Source: Bacteroidota bacterium (GTDB lineage Bacteria > Bacteroidota > Bacteroidia > Chitinophagales > Chitinophagaceae). Taken from it: a stretch of 64,000 nucleotides of DNA. Location: positions 1-64,000 of the forward strand of contig CANGDH010000005.1 in NCBI GenBank assembly GCA_947452555.1, given 5' to 3'. The position numbers were made by a program, and so were the translations under genes. Below the pieces are notes generated by a model. It had not been told where the DNA came from, ran no database searches, and saw only the letters and a list, made by a program, of their open reading frames with translations. This document shows positions 53,812 through 63,505 of the stretch, one piece after another; the first letter of the stretch is position 1; each line of letters opens with the position of its first letter.

Positions 53812-56562
53812 TTAAATAGAAAACGCTGTTGTTATTATTTCATTTTGTTCTTTCGCATGCACTTTAGAATAGCCAGTTGCAGTTGAAGCACTAGCTTGTC
53901 TGCTTATTATTCCAAATTTAATTGCTTTCAAATTCATTTGTAAGAAACATGCTGCACCCATATTCATTGGTTCTTCTTGAACCCAGAACCAAATTGCTTT
54001 ACCATACTTCTGATTCAATGCTGTAATTTGATTTACTGGCAATGGATAAATTTGCTCTAATCTTACAATCGCAATGTCTTGTATGTTTTCTGACTTTTGT
54101 TTTTCAGCTAATTCATAATAAATTTTACCAGAGCAGAATAATACTTTTTTAACTTGTGTAGGTTCTGTAACAAAATTATCATCAATCACTTCCTGGAATG
54201 CACCATTCGTTAATTCCTCTATTTTGCTAAAAGTCCAAGGACTTCTCAAATTAGCTTTAGGAGAAAAATTAATCATTGGTTTACGGAAGTTCCAAGTTAA
54301 CTGACGCCTTAAAGCATGGAACAAGTTTGCTGCTGTTGTAATATTAGTAATCACCATATTATACTCTGCACATAATTGTAAGTAACGCTCTAAACGAGCA
54401 CTACTATGCTCTGGCCCTTGACCCTCATAGCCATGCGGTAATAACATGACTAAACCATTTTGTCTCTGCCATTTTTGTTCCCCAGCAGCAATGAACTGAT
54501 CGATGATAGTTTGGGCACCATTAGAGAAATCTCCAAACTGTGCTTCCCAAATAACCAAAGCATCCGCATTAGCTAATGCATATCCATATTCGAATCCTAA
54601 TACTCCGTATTCACTTAATAATGAATTGTAAATTCTAAAAGGTTGTTGTCCTTCCGCTACATGGTCTAATCTAGAATATTGTTCATTGGTATTTTCGTCA
54701 AACAATACTGCATGTCTATGACTAAATGTACCACGCTTTACGTCTTGTCCACTCATTCTAACCGTCTTTCCTTCTGCTAATAAAGACGCATATGCCATTA
54801 ACTCTCCTGTTGCCCAATCAATCTTATTTTCGGAATCGTATAATTTCAATTTTTCCTGAATTAATTTTTCAACTTTTTTAAGTGGATTAAAATTTTCAGG
54901 CCATGTCATCAATGAATCAAAAATACTTTTAGCAGATTCCTTAGAAATTGCTGTTGATGGTGATGCAGTAAAGTCTTCCGGCTTTGCTTTCTGCATTGCT
55001 TTCCAAGCTAATTCTGGCGCTTGATATTTATAAGGTAATGGATTTTGTTTTACTTCATCTAATCTTGCTTGTAAGTCAGACCAGAATTTTTGTTCCATTT
55101 CTTTTGCTAAACCTTGTGCAGTTGATTCTCCATTTTGCAATAAAAATTCAACGTACATCTCTCTTGGATTCTTATGCTTTTCAATTAAACTATACAATTG
55201 AGGTTGGGTATACTTAGGATCGTCTCCTTCATTGTGACCATGTTTTCTATAACAAACCATGTCAATGAAAATATCACTCTTATAAGTTTGTCTATATTTA
55301 GTTGCAATTACAACAGCTTTATAAACTGCTTCAGCATCATCTCCATTTACGTGCAATACAGGTGCTTGCACCATTGCGGCAACCGATGTACAATAGTTCG
55401 CACTTCTAGCATCATCAAAATCGGTAGTAAACCCAATTTGGTTATTGATAACAAAATGGATGGTTCCTCCAGTTCTATAACCATGTAAATCACACATCTG
55501 TAAAATTTCATACACAATTCCCTGACCAGCTACAGAAGCGTCACCATGAATTAATATTGGTAAAATTCTATTAAAATCTCCTTCATATAATACATCCGCT
55601 TTAGCACGTGCAAATCCTAAAACGACAGGATCTACTGCTTCTAAGTGTGACGGATTTTGCATTAATTTTAAATGCACTTTTTTATTGTTCAATGTTTCTA
55701 CCTCTGAGCTATAACCCATATGGTATTTAACATCCCCACTTCCCATTGTTTGATCCAGTACAGCAGTCCCTTCGAATTCGCTAAATATTTGCTCATAGGT
55801 TTTACCCATTATATTAGCCAATACATTTAAACGTCCTCTGTGCGCCATACCAATTACTACTTCCTCTACTCCTTTTTCTGCTGCTATATTAATAATTGCA
55901 TCCAACGCTGCAATAGTGGACTCTCCACCCTCTAATGAGAACCGTTTTTGACCAATATATTTTGTATGTAAAAACTTTTCAAAGATCACTCCTTGATTTA
56001 GCTTTTCTAAAATTCTTCTTTTTTGATCTAATGAAATGGGCTCAGAAAAATTATTCTCCATTTCATTCGTTAACCAATCTACTCTTTGTTGATCGGACAA
56101 GTACTTATACTCAATTCCGATATTATTTGCATATGCCTTTTTTAAATGGGCTAAAATGTTTTTTAAAGTAGTCGCTCCTATACCAATTAAACTTCCTGCA
56201 TTAAATGTTTTAGTTAAATCTGCTTCAGTTAAACCAAAAAAGCCAAGATCTAAATTTGCTTGTCGATCTTTTCTTTCACGAATTGGATTTGTAGTAGCAA
56301 TTAAATGGCCTTTGTTACGGTATCCTAAGATTAAACGATACACTTTAATTTCACTCATCCAGTCAATATTACCACTACCAACATTCGTTGATATAGTAGT
56401 AGCATTTACGTTAGTTGATGCTCCGTTTTGCATTGCAAAATCAAAACCTTCAAAAAACTTCTTGATGTCTGGATCAATCGATTCAGGTGCTTCTAAAAAT
56501 TGTTTATACAAACCTTCTATAAAGGTTGGATGCGAGTTGGTGATGTATGAAAAGTCCTTCAT
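53812..56562 (-). CDS. sucA: 2-oxoglutarate dehydrogenase E1 component
   Basis: A 916-residue thiamine diphosphate enzyme that decarboxylates 2-oxoglutarate in the citric acid cycle. [12 protein letters not shown] near 245, [14 protein letters not shown] near 340 (the ThDP-magnesium region), and the transketolase-like C-terminal part with [11 protein letters not shown] and [18 protein letters not shown] are all present. The N-terminal 60 residues are the short helical segment that contacts E2/E3. Length is normal. It opens the sucA-sucB unit; the E3 gene (lpd) is not in the window. Confidence 0.95.
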   Translation of the reverse strand: MKDFSYITNSHPTFIEGLYKQFLEAPESIDPDIKKFFEGFDFAMQNGASTNVNATTISTNVGSGNIDWMSEIKVYRLILGYRNKGHLIATTNPIRERKDRQANLDLGFFGLTEADLTKTFNAGSLIGIGATTLKNILAHLKKAYANNIGIEYKYLSDQQRVDWLTNEMENNFSEPISLDQKRRILEKLNQGVIFEKFLHTKYIGQKRFSLEGGESTIAALDAIINIAAEKGVEEVVIGMAHRGRLNVLANIMGKTYEQIFSEFEGTAVLDQTMGSGDVKYHMGYSSEVETLNNKKVHLKLMQNPSHLEAVDPVVLGFARAKADVLYEGDFNRILPILIHGDASVAGQGIVYEILQMCDLHGYRTGGTIHFVINNQIGFTTDFDDARSANYCTSVAAMVQAPVLHVNGDDAEAVYKAVVIATKYRQTYKSDIFIDMVCYRKHGHNEGDDPKYTQPQLYSLIEKHKNPREMYVEFLLQNGESTAQGLAKEMEQKFWSDLQARLDEVKQNPLPYKYQAPELAWKAMQKAKPEDFTASPSTAISKESAKSIFDSLMTWPENFNPLKKVEKLIQEKLKLYDSENKIDWATGELMAYASLLAEGKTVRMSGQDVKRGTFSHRHAVLFDENTNEQYSRLDHVAEGQQPFRIYNSLLSEYGVLGFEYGYALANADALVIWEAQFGDFSNGAQTIIDQFIAAGEQKWQRQNGLVMLLPHGYEGQGPEHSSARLERYLQLCAEYNMVITNITTAANLFHALRRQLTWNFRKPMINFSPKANLRSPWTFSKIEELTNGAFQEVIDDNFVTEPTQVKKVLFCSGKIYYELAEKQKSENIQDIAIVRLEQIYPLPVNQITALNQKYGKAIWFWVQEEPMNMGAACFLQMNLKAIKFGIISRQASASTATGYSKVHAKEQNEIITTAFSI

Positions 56563-56813
56563 TAAAATTCCTTTCTATTTATTTAAAATTCTGGAGGGCA
56601 AATATCGGTTTAAAAGATTGATTTATAAAGTAAAAGGCATAGAAATGCAGTAGGTTTTTTATATTATTCCTGAATATATTTTCAAACTGGCCTTTTTACA
56701 CTTATTTCATAATTCATCATCAAACCCTTGTATTTTAATATACTGATAATCAATTAGTTATATTGAATTTTAATTTTTTTCAATTTTAATTTTAATTATT
56801 TGCCGAAGTACCT

Positions 56814-56821
56814 TACCTTTG
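56814..56821 (+). promoter_or_regulatory. -7 promoter element of rpsT
   Basis: TACCTTTG matches TAnnTTTG and lies 23 nt before the ATG. Confidence 0.5.
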
Positions 56822-56844
56822 CCCTCCTGAAAATTAATTAGTAC

Positions 56845-57117
56845 ATGGCAAATCATTCGGCTACCAAAAAAGATGTAAGACAAGCAACTAAACGTCGCGA
56901 TAGAAACCGTTATTATGGTAAAACTACACGTAATGCAATTCGTGAGTTGAAAACTATCGAAGAACAAAAAACTTATGACGAGAAGTTACCAAATATCATC
57001 TCTCAAATTGACAAATTAGCAAAACGTGGAATTATCCACAAAAATAAAGCTGCTAATTTGAAAAGTAAGTTAGCTAAACACACTGCAGTTAAAGCAGTTG
57101 TTGTTAAGAAAAGATAA
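56845..57117 (+). CDS. rpsT: 30S ribosomal protein S20
   Basis: A 90-residue basic helical protein of the small subunit, with the family start MANHSATKKDVRQATKRRDRNR-like block and the later KRGIIHKNKAANLKSKLAKH segment. Length and composition match S20. It stands alone with its own promoter and ends at a terminator before guaA. Confidence 0.95.
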   Translation: MANHSATKKDVRQATKRRDRNRYYGKTTRNAIRELKTIEEQKTYDEKLPNIISQIDKLAKRGIIHKNKAANLKSKLAKHTAVKAVVVKKR

Positions 57118-57153
57118 TTATACCCGCATAGCGCGATTAAACTTATACACTTC

Positions 57154-57185
57154 AAAATCCTACCCTTTCGGTAGGATTTTTTTTT
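57154..57185 (+). terminator. Terminator of rpsT
   Basis: AAAATCCTACC-CTTTC-GGTAGGATTTTTTTTT, a strong stem and long T run. It ends 4 bp before the guaA promoter element. Confidence 0.9.
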
Positions 57186-57188
57186 GCG

Positions 57189-57196
57189 TATCTTCG
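57189..57196 (+). promoter_or_regulatory. -7 promoter element of guaA
   Basis: TATCTTCG is a close variant of TAnnTTTG. It ends only 5 nt before the guaA ATG, so the transcript probably begins at or just after the start codon's first base (leaderless), if this element is used. Confidence 0.4.
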
Positions 57197-57200
57197 CCCC

Positions 57201-58736
57201 ATGACTGAAAAAATACTAATCCTCGATTTCGGGAGTCAATACACTCAATTAATTGCAAGGGCTGTAAGAGAAGCTAATGTGTATTGTGAAATCACCCCAT
57301 TTCATCATCCAATAGTATACGATAGCACCCTTAAAGGGGTTATTCTAAGTGGTTCACCTGCGAGTGTTAACGAAGAGGAAGCTCCAAATGTTGACATCCA
57401 AGCTATATTAGACAAAATACCTGTGTTAACCGTTTGCTATGGTGCTCAGTTAAGTGCTAAGAATTTTGGGGGGAAAGTGGAAAAATCTAACAAAAGAGAA
57501 TATGGTCGTGCTCAATTAAGAATTCAAAAAGAGGACGTTTTATTTAAAAATATCCCCAATAATAGCCAGGTTTGGATGAGTCATAGCGACTCCATTACCA
57601 AATTACCAGACAATTTTGAGCTATTAGCCGACACAGATAGTATTCCAGTTGCCGCTTTTAGAAAGAAAGAAGACGACGGAAATAGCTTACACGGTTTACA
57701 GTTTCACCCAGAAGTTTACCATTCAACTGAGGGTAAAAAAATGATCCAAAACTTCCTAGTTGACATTTGTGGTTGCAAACAAAATTGGACGCCTGCTTCT
57801 TTTGTGAATGAAACAGTTGAAAAACTAAAAGCTCAAATTGAAGATGGTCATGTCATTATGGCATTAAGTGGAGGGGTGGATAGCACTGTTGCAGCTACCC
57901 TAATTCATAAAGCAATTGGTGATAGATTACATGGAATATTTGTTGACAACGGCGTTTTGAGAAAAGACGAGTTTCAACAGGTATTAGATATGTATAATAA
58001 TATTGGATTGAATGTGAAAGGCATAGATGCTAAAGAAATGTTCTATGACGCCTTAGCTGGTAAATCAGATCCGGAAGAAAAACGTAAAATTATTGGAAAA
58101 CTATTTATAGATGTATTTCAAGTAGAAGCTTGTAATATGTTGGAAGCCAAGTTTTTAGGACAAGGAACTATTTACCCAGACGTTATTGAAAGCGTAAGTG
58201 TTCATGGCCCTTCACAAACCATTAAGTCACATCATAATGTAGGTGGCCTTCCCGATACCTTACATCTAACACTAGTAGAGCCATTAAGAAGTTTATTTAA
58301 AGACGAAGTACGTAAAGTTGGACTTGAGTTAGGCATACCTAAAGACATGATTGCTAGGCATCCATTCCCTGGGCCAGGCTTAGCAATTCGTATTTTAGGA
58401 GAGATTACACCTGAGAAAGTTGACTTATTACAAAGAGCCGACGCGATCTATATAAATGGATTGAAAGAGTTTGGCTTATACGATAAAGTATGGCAGGCGG
58501 GGACCATTCTATTACCTGTAAAAAGCGTAGGTGTGATGGGAGACGAACGCACTTATGAATTTACAGTTGCACTAAGAGCCGTTACTTCTGTAGACGGAAT
58601 GACCGCAGACTGGGCACATTTACCCTATGAGTTCCTAGCACATATGAGCAATTCTATTATCAATGAGGTTAGAGGAATCAACCGTGTTGTTTATGATATA
58701 AGCAGTAAACCTCCTGCTACCATTGAATGGGAATAA
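57201..58736 (+). CDS. guaA: GMP synthase (glutamine-hydrolysing)
   Basis: A 511-residue enzyme converting XMP to GMP with glutamine and ATP. The glutaminase domain is complete (Cys79 in VCYGAQL, His169 and Glu171 in QFHPEVY), the ATP-pyrophosphatase domain has SGGVDS at 223-228, and the C-terminal dimerisation domain ends PPATIEWE as in the family. There is almost no space for a leader between terminator, promoter element and ATG. No purine gene is next to it. Confidence 0.96.
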   Translation: MTEKILILDFGSQYTQLIARAVREANVYCEITPFHHPIVYDSTLKGVILSGSPASVNEEEAPNVDIQAILDKIPVLTVCYGAQLSAKNFGGKVEKSNKREYGRAQLRIQKEDVLFKNIPNNSQVWMSHSDSITKLPDNFELLADTDSIPVAAFRKKEDDGNSLHGLQFHPEVYHSTEGKKMIQNFLVDICGCKQNWTPASFVNETVEKLKAQIEDGHVIMALSGGVDSTVAATLIHKAIGDRLHGIFVDNGVLRKDEFQQVLDMYNNIGLNVKGIDAKEMFYDALAGKSDPEEKRKIIGKLFIDVFQVEACNMLEAKFLGQGTIYPDVIESVSVHGPSQTIKSHHNVGGLPDTLHLTLVEPLRSLFKDEVRKVGLELGIPKDMIARHPFPGPGLAIRILGEITPEKVDLLQRADAIYINGLKEFGLYDKVWQAGTILLPVKSVGVMGDERTYEFTVALRAVTSVDGMTADWAHLPYEFLAHMSNSIINEVRGINRVVYDISSKPPATIEWE

Positions 58737-59054
58737 TTTAAAATTTAATTCTAATATAAATAGCATAAGTATTTGTTAATCATTTACTTAGGCTATTTTA
58801 TTTGAAGTACTATTTTATTAACTTTTCCGAGGTCAATAACTTTGAATAAATACATAATCCTATTCAACAGCCTTACGACTACTATATCATAAAGAGCTCC
58901 ATAAAACAAACTATTGCTCTCTTTATACTATGAAACTAGCAAAAGCAGAAGGATTGAAATATACCAATCCCTGTATTATTAGTTTAAAAGGAGAAGGGCG
59001 GAAATAAAAAATCCCGAATGATTAGTTCGGGATTTGAATATAATTAAAGGACCT
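58737..59054. other. 318-bp gene-free region with a candidate short transcript
   Basis: TAACTTTG at 58837-58844 looks like a plus-strand -7 element. Further on is a 25-codon frame (58930-59007) and a 6-bp hairpin GGATTG/CAATCC at 58951-58970. I see no family for the peptide. The region closes with the terminator at 59009-59035, whose T run serves the minus-strand gene. Whether an RNA is made here is open. Confidence 0.3.
59009..59035 (-). terminator. Terminator of the S24-type regulator gene
   Basis: AAATCCCGAA and TTCGGGATTT pair with a 7-nt loop; on the minus strand the stem is followed by six T. It is 20 nt past the stop codon. Confidence 0.85.
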
Positions 59055-59843
59055 TTAGTTCATTTTACGCTTCAAGCTAGTAATTTGGTCTTGAAGGTTA
59101 TTGACCACCCCAGCTAATTGGTCCACATTCCACATAGGTTGTGATCCGGCTTTGTTGATGATATATACCGCCTTCCATATTTCTACTATATCTTGACTAT
59201 TTACTTGATATGGCTCATATAATGGATTGTCACTCAGTAAAGTAAGTCGATCTTTATGATCATCATTAGTAATAATTCTTTTGTATACGACTCCGTCTGC
59301 ACTTGATATTACAATATAGGTATTGCTGTTCTTTACCTCCTTTATACTGTCTACTTTCTCTCCAACTATCACACTTCCACTTGGAGTTGGTAACATACTG
59401 TCTCCTATAATCTCAAAAGCACGGTAATCTCCAGGTGCTAACATTGGTAAAGTGAAAGTATTTAACTCGTCCAAGAATTCAGGATCTGCATAACCAGCTA
59501 AATATCCAGCTGCCGCTTTGACAGGTACAAAAGTAACTATCGAGGTGTTTGAAATAGAACGATCCGACTTTAATGAACGTCGGCGATCTAGATAAGTTTT
59601 ACTATTTGATCCCGATTCCGCTCCAAAATTTCCAACTAGAGATAAATCCTGGAAAAGGAATTCTTCCAAACTTATACTAAATAAAGCACATATGGCTTCT
59701 TGTACTTCTAATCTCGGTTCCGCTCTTTCTTCTTCATAAGCACCCACCAAGGAACGTTTAATTTGAAGTTGATTGGCCATTTCTTCTTGTGTCCATTCGC
59801 GCTGCTTTCTGATGTATTTTAAATTCTTACCTGCGTATGACAT
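59055..59843 (-). CDS. XRE-type repressor with S24 (LexA-like) peptidase domain
   Basis: A 262-residue regulator. Residues 1-65 form an HTH_3 DNA-binding domain (LKYIRKQREWTQEEMANQ). After a linker comes an S24-type domain: a KAAAGYLAGY segment with an Ala-Gly pair at the self-cleavage position, the catalytic serine in IIGDSMLPTP and the lysine in GVVYKRI. A C-terminal coiled tail (VVNNLQDQITSLKRK) is extra. Both catalytic residues are present, so it can probably cleave itself like LexA or phage CI. The ATG adjoins two palindromic operator-like sites. Confidence 0.85.
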   Translation of the reverse strand: MSYAGKNLKYIRKQREWTQEEMANQLQIKRSLVGAYEEERAEPRLEVQEAICALFSISLEEFLFQDLSLVGNFGAESGSNSKTYLDRRRSLKSDRSISNTSIVTFVPVKAAAGYLAGYADPEFLDELNTFTLPMLAPGDYRAFEIIGDSMLPTPSGSVIVGEKVDSIKEVKNSNTYIVISSADGVVYKRIITNDDHKDRLTLLSDNPLYEPYQVNSQDIVEIWKAVYIINKAGSQPMWNVDQLAGVVNNLQDQITSLKRKMN

Positions 59844-59844
59844 A

Positions 59845-59881
59845 ACTAATGATTTTAGTGCAATTTACTAATATATTTAGT
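59845..59881. promoter_or_regulatory. Paired palindromic operators ACTAA-N5-TTAGT
   Basis: Two perfect palindromes, 59845-59859 and 59867-59881, have centres 22 bp apart (two turns of DNA). The first touches the leader just before the ATG and the second lies inside the spacer of the promoter at 59861-59890. This is a natural arrangement for autorepression. Confidence 0.7.
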
Positions 59882-59890
59882 ATTGCCAAA
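59861..59890 (-). promoter_or_regulatory. Promoter of the S24-type regulator gene
   Basis: On the minus strand TTTG (59887-59890), a 19-bp spacer and TAAATTG (59861-59867, one base short of TAnnTTTG). Operator 2 occupies most of the spacer and operator 1 the expected start site. Confidence 0.55.
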
Positions 59891-59989
59891 TATTTTTAGC
59901 AATTTTTTAAAAATATTTTCGATGCACTCATTTCTATCTTAGTTCGTTATTAATTTTTGTGACAAGGGCCTTGCATAGTAACTTGCAGT

Positions 59990-60775
59990 ATGGCTAAAAC
60001 GAAAATTGAAAAACCAGTTATCTTAATTACAAACGACGACGGTATTAGTGCTCCAGGTATTAGAGCATTAGTGGAAGCTGCACTTCCATTTGGTAAAGTA
60101 GTGGTAGTTGCTCCAGACAAGCCTCAAAGTGGTATGGGACATGCCATCACCATTGGGCACCATTTGAGACTTCAAAAAGTAGCATATATGGATGGTGTGG
60201 AAGCTTATTCTTGCAGTGGCACACCCGTAGATTGTGTAAAACTGGCTGTTGATAAGGTTTTGCATCGCAAACCTACTATTTGCTTGAGTGGAATTAATCA
60301 TGGAGCAAATCACTCTATTAACGTGATTTACTCAGGTACTATGTCGGCTGCCTTGGAAGCTTCCATTGAAAGCATTCCTAGTATTGGATTTAGTTTATTG
60401 GACTTAAGCATTGAGGCAGACTTTACAGCGGCTAAGCATTTTGCTGCTATTATTATTGAGAAAGTCTTAGCTGACAAAAAGCTAGACAAGCATTTATGCC
60501 TTAATGTTAACTTCCCTAAAGTGGCAACTAACTTAATTAAAGGCATCAAAATTTGTAAACAAGCATATGCTAAATATGAAGAAAAATTCGTGGAAAGAAC
60601 AGACCCTCATGGTAAAAAATATTATTGGTTAACTGGAGAGTTCAAAAACTTTGACAAATCTAAAGACACCGATGTTTGGGCTTTGAAGAATAATTACGTG
60701 AGTGTAGTTCCTGTGCAATTTGACTTAACCAATCATGCACTAAAAACACAATTAAGTAAAAAATGGAAATGGTAA
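59990..60775 (+). CDS. surE: 5'/3'-nucleotidase SurE
   Basis: A 261-residue SurE-type phosphatase. The metal site ITNDDGISAPG opens the protein (about 13-23), followed by PDKPQSGMGHAIT and the SGINHGANHSINVIYSGT loop with its asparagines. It dephosphorylates nucleoside monophosphates and short polyphosphate in stationary phase or stress. It leads a unit with a small membrane protein and lpxB (gaps of 19 and 0 nt). Confidence 0.95.
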   Translation: MAKTKIEKPVILITNDDGISAPGIRALVEAALPFGKVVVVAPDKPQSGMGHAITIGHHLRLQKVAYMDGVEAYSCSGTPVDCVKLAVDKVLHRKPTICLSGINHGANHSINVIYSGTMSAALEASIESIPSIGFSLLDLSIEADFTAAKHFAAIIIEKVLADKKLDKHLCLNVNFPKVATNLIKGIKICKQAYAKYEEKFVERTDPHGKKYYWLTGEFKNFDKSKDTDVWALKNNYVSVVPVQFDLTNHALKTQLSKKWKW

Positions 60776-60794
60776 AAACGGGAAATAAATAAGC

Positions 60795-61085
60795 ATGCAA
60801 AGAGATAATTATGTACTTGGAGTACTGCTAGGTTTAGCACTACCCTTTTTAGGTTTTTTAGGATTTTACGAATGGAAGTTTAGCGTATTCCCAGTGGAGG
60901 AATTTCTAGAATTATTAAGACAACAAAAGTCTATTCTTTCCGCTATGATTAGTGTCTCTTTATTAATTAATGCAGGTGTGCTTACTTTTTTTATTCAAAA
61001 AAAGAATGACAAAACTGCTAAAGGAATATTTTTCACTACTTGTATTTATGCAATAGTTGCTATTGCATGTAAATGGTTTTTATAA
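60795..61085 (+). CDS. Small membrane protein of unknown function
   Basis: A 96-residue protein with three predicted helices (LGVLLGLALPFLGFLGF, SAMISVSLLINAGVLTFFI and GIFFTTCIYAIVAIAC). I recognise no family. Its TAA stop is directly followed by the lpxB ATG, and it follows surE by 19 nt, so it is certainly within the unit. A role near lipid A synthesis is only suggested by position. Confidence 0.7.
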   Translation: MQRDNYVLGVLLGLALPFLGFLGFYEWKFSVFPVEEFLELLRQQKSILSAMISVSLLINAGVLTFFIQKKNDKTAKGIFFTTCIYAIVAIACKWFL

Positions 61086-62207
61086 ATGAGATATTATATT
61101 ATAGCTGGCGAAGCTAGCGGTGATTTACACGGTTCTAATTTAATTAAAGCCATTATTCAAAAGGACCCTAATGCTATAATACAATGTTGGGGTGGAGATT
61201 TAATGGAAGCCGCTGGAGGTAAGCTGGTAAAGCATTACAGAAGCTTAGCTTTTATGGGCTTTGTAGAAGTACTCCTGAATATTCGTGCTATTTTTGCAAA
61301 TATCAAATTTTGTAAAAAAGATATTAAAGCATTCCAGCCAGACGTTTTAATTTGTATTGATTACCCAGGCTTTAATTTACGTATTGCAAAATGGGCTAAG
61401 GCTCAAAACTTGAAAGTGATTTATTTTATTGCACCTCAGGTTTGGGCTTGGAAAGAAAATCGCGTACCTGCCATGCGTGCAACGATTGATCGACTACTTT
61501 GTATTCTCCCCTTTGAGAAAAAATATTTTAAAGACAGATGGGACTGGGACGTTGACTATATTGGACACCCATTAATGCAGGTTTTAGCATCCCAAACCAA
61601 TTTGCCGCATCCAATTCCAAGTATTGAGGGTGAAAATATAATTGCATTATTACCTGGAAGTCGTAAGCAAGAGATCCTAAAAAAATTGCCTGTTATGTTG
61701 AGTGTGGTTACGCAGTTCCCTGAGTATCATTTTGCAATTGCACAGGCTCCAGGACTGGACGATAATTGGTTTGCAAGTTTGGTCCCTATTGGAAATAATA
61801 TTCATATAGTAAAAGGCAATACCTATGCATTATTAAATCATAGTATAGCCGCATTAGTTACAAGTGGTACCGCTACTTTAGAAACTGCTTTATTAGGCGT
61901 CCCCGAAATTGTATGCTACAAGGGCAATCCTATTACCTTGGCATTAGCAAAACGCTTTGTAAAAATAAAATATATTGCCTTAGTGAATTTAATCATGGAC
62001 AAAGAAGTAGTGAAGGAGTTGATTCAAGAAGACTTGAATACGGAAAATATAGTAGTTGAATTAAACAAACTATTGAAGGAAAAAACAAAACAGGATCAAA
62101 TACAATCCGATTATGCATTGCTAAAAGAGAAATTATACACTGGTGAAAGCGCTACCGAAGTGGCTGTCGGAATAATATTAGAGGAACTTTCTAATAATCA
62201 TAAATAG
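61086..62207 (+). CDS. lpxB: Lipid-A-disaccharide synthase
   Basis: A 373-residue GT19 glycosyltransferase joining UDP-2,3-diacylglucosamine and lipid X on the inner membrane. IIAGEASGDLHGSNL opens the protein, CIDYPGFNLR and PQVWAWKENR follow, and LLPGSRKQEI and TSGTATLETALL mark the UDP-sugar side. It starts one codon after the previous gene's stop. The other lipid A gene in the window is waaA, 22 kb away. Its last 30 nt overlap a small minus-strand gene. Confidence 0.95.
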   Translation: MRYYIIAGEASGDLHGSNLIKAIIQKDPNAIIQCWGGDLMEAAGGKLVKHYRSLAFMGFVEVLLNIRAIFANIKFCKKDIKAFQPDVLICIDYPGFNLRIAKWAKAQNLKVIYFIAPQVWAWKENRVPAMRATIDRLLCILPFEKKYFKDRWDWDVDYIGHPLMQVLASQTNLPHPIPSIEGENIIALLPGSRKQEILKKLPVMLSVVTQFPEYHFAIAQAPGLDDNWFASLVPIGNNIHIVKGNTYALLNHSIAALVTSGTATLETALLGVPEIVCYKGNPITLALAKRFVKIKYIALVNLIMDKEVVKELIQEDLNTENIVVELNKLLKEKTKQDQIQSDYALLKEKLYTGESATEVAVGIILEELSNNHK

Positions 62208-62339
62208 CAATGCTAATATGAATATAATTACCGTGATGCGGTTCATGCCATGCATGGCTTTCATCATGGTTGTTCGCTCTTGTTTAGGATCTGGCTTTAC
62301 AATAAATAAGTACTCTCCTAATTGTCTTAAAATACCCAT
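62178..62339 (-). CDS. DUF6728 family small membrane protein
   Basis: A 53-residue protein: MGILRQLGEYLFIVKPD, a charged loop PKQERTTMM and a single membrane helix (VIIFILALLFMII). The leader and the RTTMM-K-MHGMNRI segment match the small Bacteroidota family DUF6728, of unknown function. Its 3' end overlaps lpxB by 30 nt on the other strand, and metX lies upstream on the same strand, 46 nt away, so it may be part of the metX transcript. Confidence 0.75.
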   Translation of the reverse strand: MGILRQLGEYLFIVKPDPKQERTTMMKAMHGMNRITVIIFILALLFMIIRKFL

Positions 62340-62385
62340 AGTTTTATTTTTTTAAATCAAGCGTAAAAAATCAAGTGTAAAAAAA

Positions 62386-63411
62386 TTAAGCATTCTGTGC
62401 AACCAACCAGTTTTTTAATAGGTTGGTGATTTGAACTGTTTCTATAATAAATCCATCATGTCCATATAAAGAATCAATAGCTACCAAAGTCGCATCTGGC
62501 ATATGATTTTCCATAAACCTTTGTTCGTCCAATGGACAAAGTATATCACTATTAATTCCAATTATCAATGTGGGGATTTTAATACTCGCTAAAGTTGCAA
62601 TTAAATCACCTCCTCTCTTACGTGCCAAGTGATGACTGTCCATTGACTTTGTCAATAACCAATAGCTATAAGCATTAAAACGCTTTACCAATTTGTCTCC
62701 TTGATAGTTAATATAAGAAGATGCTTTAAAATTATCTATTTTTTCAGGATCTTCGTCAGTTTGTCTTTCTTGAAAAATAGCATAGTTACGATAAGTCAAC
62801 ATTCCAATGGCACGTGCTGCTTTTAACCCTTTAGCGCCTGCATTGGGAGTCGCTTGTTTCCATGTACAGTCTGCTTCTATTGCTAAACGTTGTGCAGTAT
62901 GTACTGCAACGCCCCATGCACTTTCCGAAGGAGAAGTTGAAATCAAAAACATTTTCTGTATTATAGTTGGCTCCATGATAGACCACTCCAATGCTTGATA
63001 TCCTCCCATACTCCCTCCCAATAACAAATCTATCTTTTCAATTTCTAAATGCTCCCTCAATAAAATATGTGCTTGCACCATATCTCGAATGGTAACAGTA
63101 GGAAAATTATTCAAACTTATTTCAGTACCTAAGTCCTCTACACTTAATGGACCAGTTGATCCATAACAAGAACCTAAAATATTAGCACAGACAATAAAGT
63201 ATTCGTCTGGATTAATTAAATATCCTGAGCCAACTAAGCCTTTCCACCAATCCGCCACATCAGAATTCGCTGTTAATGCGTGACAAACCCAAGCCACTTT
63301 CTTATTTGGTGTGTATTCACCGTAAGTATGATATGCTAACTTAAGTTTGGGTAGACTTACCCCACATTCAAGAGTAAATGGCTGATTATATTGATATACT
63401 AATGGACCCAT
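62386..63411 (-). CDS. metX: Homoserine O-acetyltransferase
   Basis: A 341-residue alpha/beta-hydrolase fold enzyme that acetylates homoserine for methionine synthesis. The nucleophile Ser134 lies in GGSMGGYQ, His318 in YGHDGF and the acid in LCPLDEQR; GPLSVEDLG-type and CHALTANSD segments are typical. Whether it uses acetyl- or succinyl-CoA cannot be read directly; MetX family members mostly use acetyl-CoA. It is divergent from the OsmC gene and both read from a palindromic promoter region. Confidence 0.92.
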   Translation of the reverse strand: MGPLVYQYNQPFTLECGVSLPKLKLAYHTYGEYTPNKKVAWVCHALTANSDVADWWKGLVGSGYLINPDEYFIVCANILGSCYGSTGPLSVEDLGTEISLNNFPTVTIRDMVQAHILLREHLEIEKIDLLLGGSMGGYQALEWSIMEPTIIQKMFLISTSPSESAWGVAVHTAQRLAIEADCTWKQATPNAGAKGLKAARAIGMLTYRNYAIFQERQTDEDPEKIDNFKASSYINYQGDKLVKRFNAYSYWLLTKSMDSHHLARKRGGDLIATLASIKIPTLIIGINSDILCPLDEQRFMENHMPDATLVAIDSLYGHDGFIIETVQITNLLKNWLVAQNA

Positions 63412-63450
63412 ATTTTCCTATTCTATTGCTGAGTAAGTATCTATTTGAAT

Positions 63451-63467
63451 TACCTTTGCCAAAGGTA
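63451..63467. promoter_or_regulatory. Palindromic bidirectional -7 elements, metX and osmC
   Basis: TACCTTTG (plus, 63451-63458) and its mirror image TACCTTTG (minus, 63460-63467) share the centre base, making a perfect 17-bp palindrome. For the plus direction a TTG at 63426-63428 lies 22 bp upstream as a possible -33. Confidence 0.65.
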
Positions 63468-63505
63468 CAAACTTTTACTTCCTAGATACCATCAAATATT
63501 ATACT

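Noticed and set aside
56156..56653. 165-codon plus-strand frame in the start of sucA
   Set aside because: Antisense shadow of a conserved enzyme; composition reflects the opposite strand.
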